From positions 38,465,866 to 38,529,865 of the forward strand of contig CM076261.1 in NCBI GenBank assembly GCA_038380795.1: a stretch of 64,000 nucleotides of DNA, read 5' to 3'. Made by a program: the position numbers and the translations under genes. The notes beneath the pieces are model-generated. The model saw nothing but the letters and a program-made list of their open reading frames with translations. It was not told the origin of the DNA and ran no database searches. Shown in pieces: positions 62,101-64,000 of this stretch (position 1 is its first letter; each line of letters begins with the position of its first letter). Source of the stretch: Pyrocephalus nanus (Eukaryota > Chordata > Aves > Passeriformes > Tyrannidae).

Positions 62101-62459
62101 CCTGCCCTGTTCCCATAGAGAGAACATGAACAGTGCTGGGCAATCAGAGTTATGCTGCATTTTGTATTGTGACATTCAGTGCAAGCACGAAAAGCAGCCC
62201 AAGCACAGACGTCACTGACATAAGTTCTGACAATAGAGGCCTGTTCCTTTTAATATTCATATAGAGACATCTGAAGTGTTTTTCCTTCTTCACTTTATTT
62301 CTTTTCTACTAGCCTCTGTGATCATGCATAAGGAGAAAACAATCCTTCATTACTTACAATTCTATCACTGCAGACAAGGGTGCAACTAGTAATTTGACAA
62401 TTGCTTGTTTATCAGCCACCATACTACCTGTGATTTGTCCACAGTAAACAAATCATATC

Positions 62460-62479
62460 CTGTGGTACAGGTACCACAG
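62460..62479. repeat. 9-bp inverted repeat with 2-bp spacer
   Basis: CTGTGGTAC and GTACCACAG flank AG. Each arm contains TGTGGT, the core recognised by RUNX factors, in opposite orientation. Confidence 0.93.
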
Positions 62480-63046
62480 AAAACAATTAACTCCTTTTGC
62501 CTAACTGGTGCAGTTAGACATACTCAGAATTGTTTTACTAAATGGCTGGAAGAGCAGAAAATCTGCTATTCAGCATTCCATTAGAAATGCTGTGGGAGAA
62601 AAATTGTTAATAGTTGTAGAGGTATAATAATACAGTTATGTGTATTTTGCATTTGGAAATTCCACATGCCATATGTTAAAAATAAGCAAAATGAAATGGT
62701 GCAGTCAGGGAGAGGTCAGGACTAGGCCAAGGTGACAAGGCAGTTCCTTGGCAGCTCCCTCTGAATCTTTCAGCCATGCAAGCCTCCTGGTGACCTCCAC
62801 ATGGGGTGAAATTTTGGGATGTGAATAGGACTCTGTGAACTTTCTTGCTTCTGTCTTGAAACCAAATCAGGTTTCAATCTAAACTAATAAAGTCCAGAGT
62901 CACCCTTGGGATTCCCTGCCACTGCTGAGGAGTTTTAAAGCCTCAGTGTGAAGGAAAAGCTGATGCATCTGTCAGCAGGAGAAAAGATAGTGTTTTCCTC
63001 AGTGACTCCAGATGACAAATTACTGTCCTGAAGATACTGATAGAGT

Positions 63047-63064
63047 AGACCATGATCATGGTCT
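63047..63064. repeat. Perfect 18-bp palindrome
   Basis: AGACCATGATCATGGTCT equals its reverse complement over all 18 bases. Confidence 0.97.
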
Positions 63065-64000
63065 CTTTAGCAGAAATAAAAGTCCATGTTCAATTTAGTG
63101 TCTCCCTTTTGAACAGCCATTGAGAAAGAAGATGCTGAGTCCTACAGAACTTCCAAGAAACAAAAGAATAAAACAAGGCTAAAATGGTAAACTAATATTT
63201 ATATTTAAGAAGAAGTGGAAGAGACAAACAAAGGCTTTATTTTAAAGATGAGGAGACTGACCAAAACAAGGCTGTGCTTCCAGATGGCTACTAGGTTTGA
63301 ATATACTCTTGAATAAGGTTTTCCTTAAGTAATATAGAAGAGAACCCTGTCATATTGGTCTCCCCCTACCCTACATAAGCAATGCAGAATATAAATCTCT
63401 GTATTAAGCGAACTCAGGCAAAACAATGAAAGGAGCAAAGAGGGAGGAAATCCCTCTTTTCTGAAAACTTTACAAAGTTTTTCTGACAGTGGTAAGCGCA
63501 GGTAACCCCTTGAGAAGGATTAAAATCAGGCTCTTGTCTTGAGCAAGTCCTGGGCATCTATCACTGGTTGCTTGGAAGAAAAGGAGACTGAAGGGCAAAA
63601 GAAAGGCATGTGATAGAGAAGGTTGTGTCTTCGAGCCTGCTAAATGACAGATTCCAAGATACATCTGTATACCTGTGACAGAACAGGTACAGCCATATCC
63701 ACATCTTTGTATGATGTGTTGTTGTCATTTTAAGTTCTCCACTGGATTTTGTGTGCACACACACTTTTTAAACAGACTGTACAGCACTGAGGAGTTTCAC
63801 CACTGTAGCACATGACATTCTGGGCTTTTTTGGATACAAGTAGAGCTGGTATTCTTCTATGTGGACATGACAACTTGAAAGCTATTCCTATTACTGGTTT
63901 AGTCACATTTTACAAAGATGGATGTGATTTTATGACCAGACATATTCCTTTCACCACTCTTGTTAAATATGCATTGCCTTGCTATGTCACCACTTCAACA

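Larger units (their letters stand above)
58138..64000. other. Non-coding sequence, no repeats recognised
   Basis: It holds an 18-base T run at 59053-59070, a second double-octamer palindrome at 59138-59151, a 9+2+9 near-palindrome at 62460-62479 and an 18-bp palindrome at 63047-63064. No gene, RNA or dispersed repeat was identified up to the right edge. Confidence 0.6.

Overview
This 64 kb window reads as non-coding vertebrate DNA from a bird. The evidence is the repeats. There are several CR1 LINE tails with the avian 3' end (TGTGATTCTGTG or its reverse, TCATAGAATCATAGA) and two retroviral LTRs of families common in neoavian birds. The rest is AT-rich, CpG-poor DNA with many A/T homopolymers and AAAC/GTTT low-complexity runs. 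No bacterial operons, ribosome binding sites, phage genes, CRISPR arrays, tRNA or rRNA genes were seen. It looks like large-intron or gene-desert sequence. I cannot name the gene or the chromosome.

Layout. 1-2282 is unique AT-rich sequence with one exon-like segment near the left edge. 2283-2919 holds two plus-strand CR1 tails, the first still carrying an open end of the CR1 reverse-transcriptase ORF. 8953-9000 is a short minus-strand CR1 tail. 12596-13166 is a solitary LTR on the minus strand. 16302-17150 is an old minus-strand CR1, apparently split by about 215 bp of unrelated DNA. 27428-27498 resembles the tail of an older amniote CR1/L3-type LINE. 35960-36180 is another decayed CR1. 39083-39222 and 51064-51165 are further minus-strand CR1 pieces, and 52950-53219 is a plus-strand CR1. 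44440-44956 is the 3' part of a second LTR, on the plus strand.

Best coding candidate. Positions 36424-36543 (+) form a 120-base, 40-codon open segment between an acceptor (ATTCAG) and a strong donor (AAG|GTAAGA). It sits in repeat-poor, AT-rich DNA that looks like conserved non-coding sequence. I do not recognise the protein. Other exon-like segments are listed as weaker candidates, because strong-looking splice signals occur often by chance in 64 kb.

Structure not explained by repeats. There is an apparent excess of perfect palindromes: three of 20 bp (29334, 38551, 45217), one of 18 bp (63047) and a 9+2+9 near-palindrome (62460). About 0.06-0.1 perfect 20-bp palindromes would be expected by chance. 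The 14-bp double-octamer palindrome TTTGCATATGCAAA occurs twice. A G-quadruplex-forming tract and a 17-base G run lie about 2 kb apart. I found no convincing new biological system. The palindrome excess and the 36.4 kb exon candidate are the items most worth checking.
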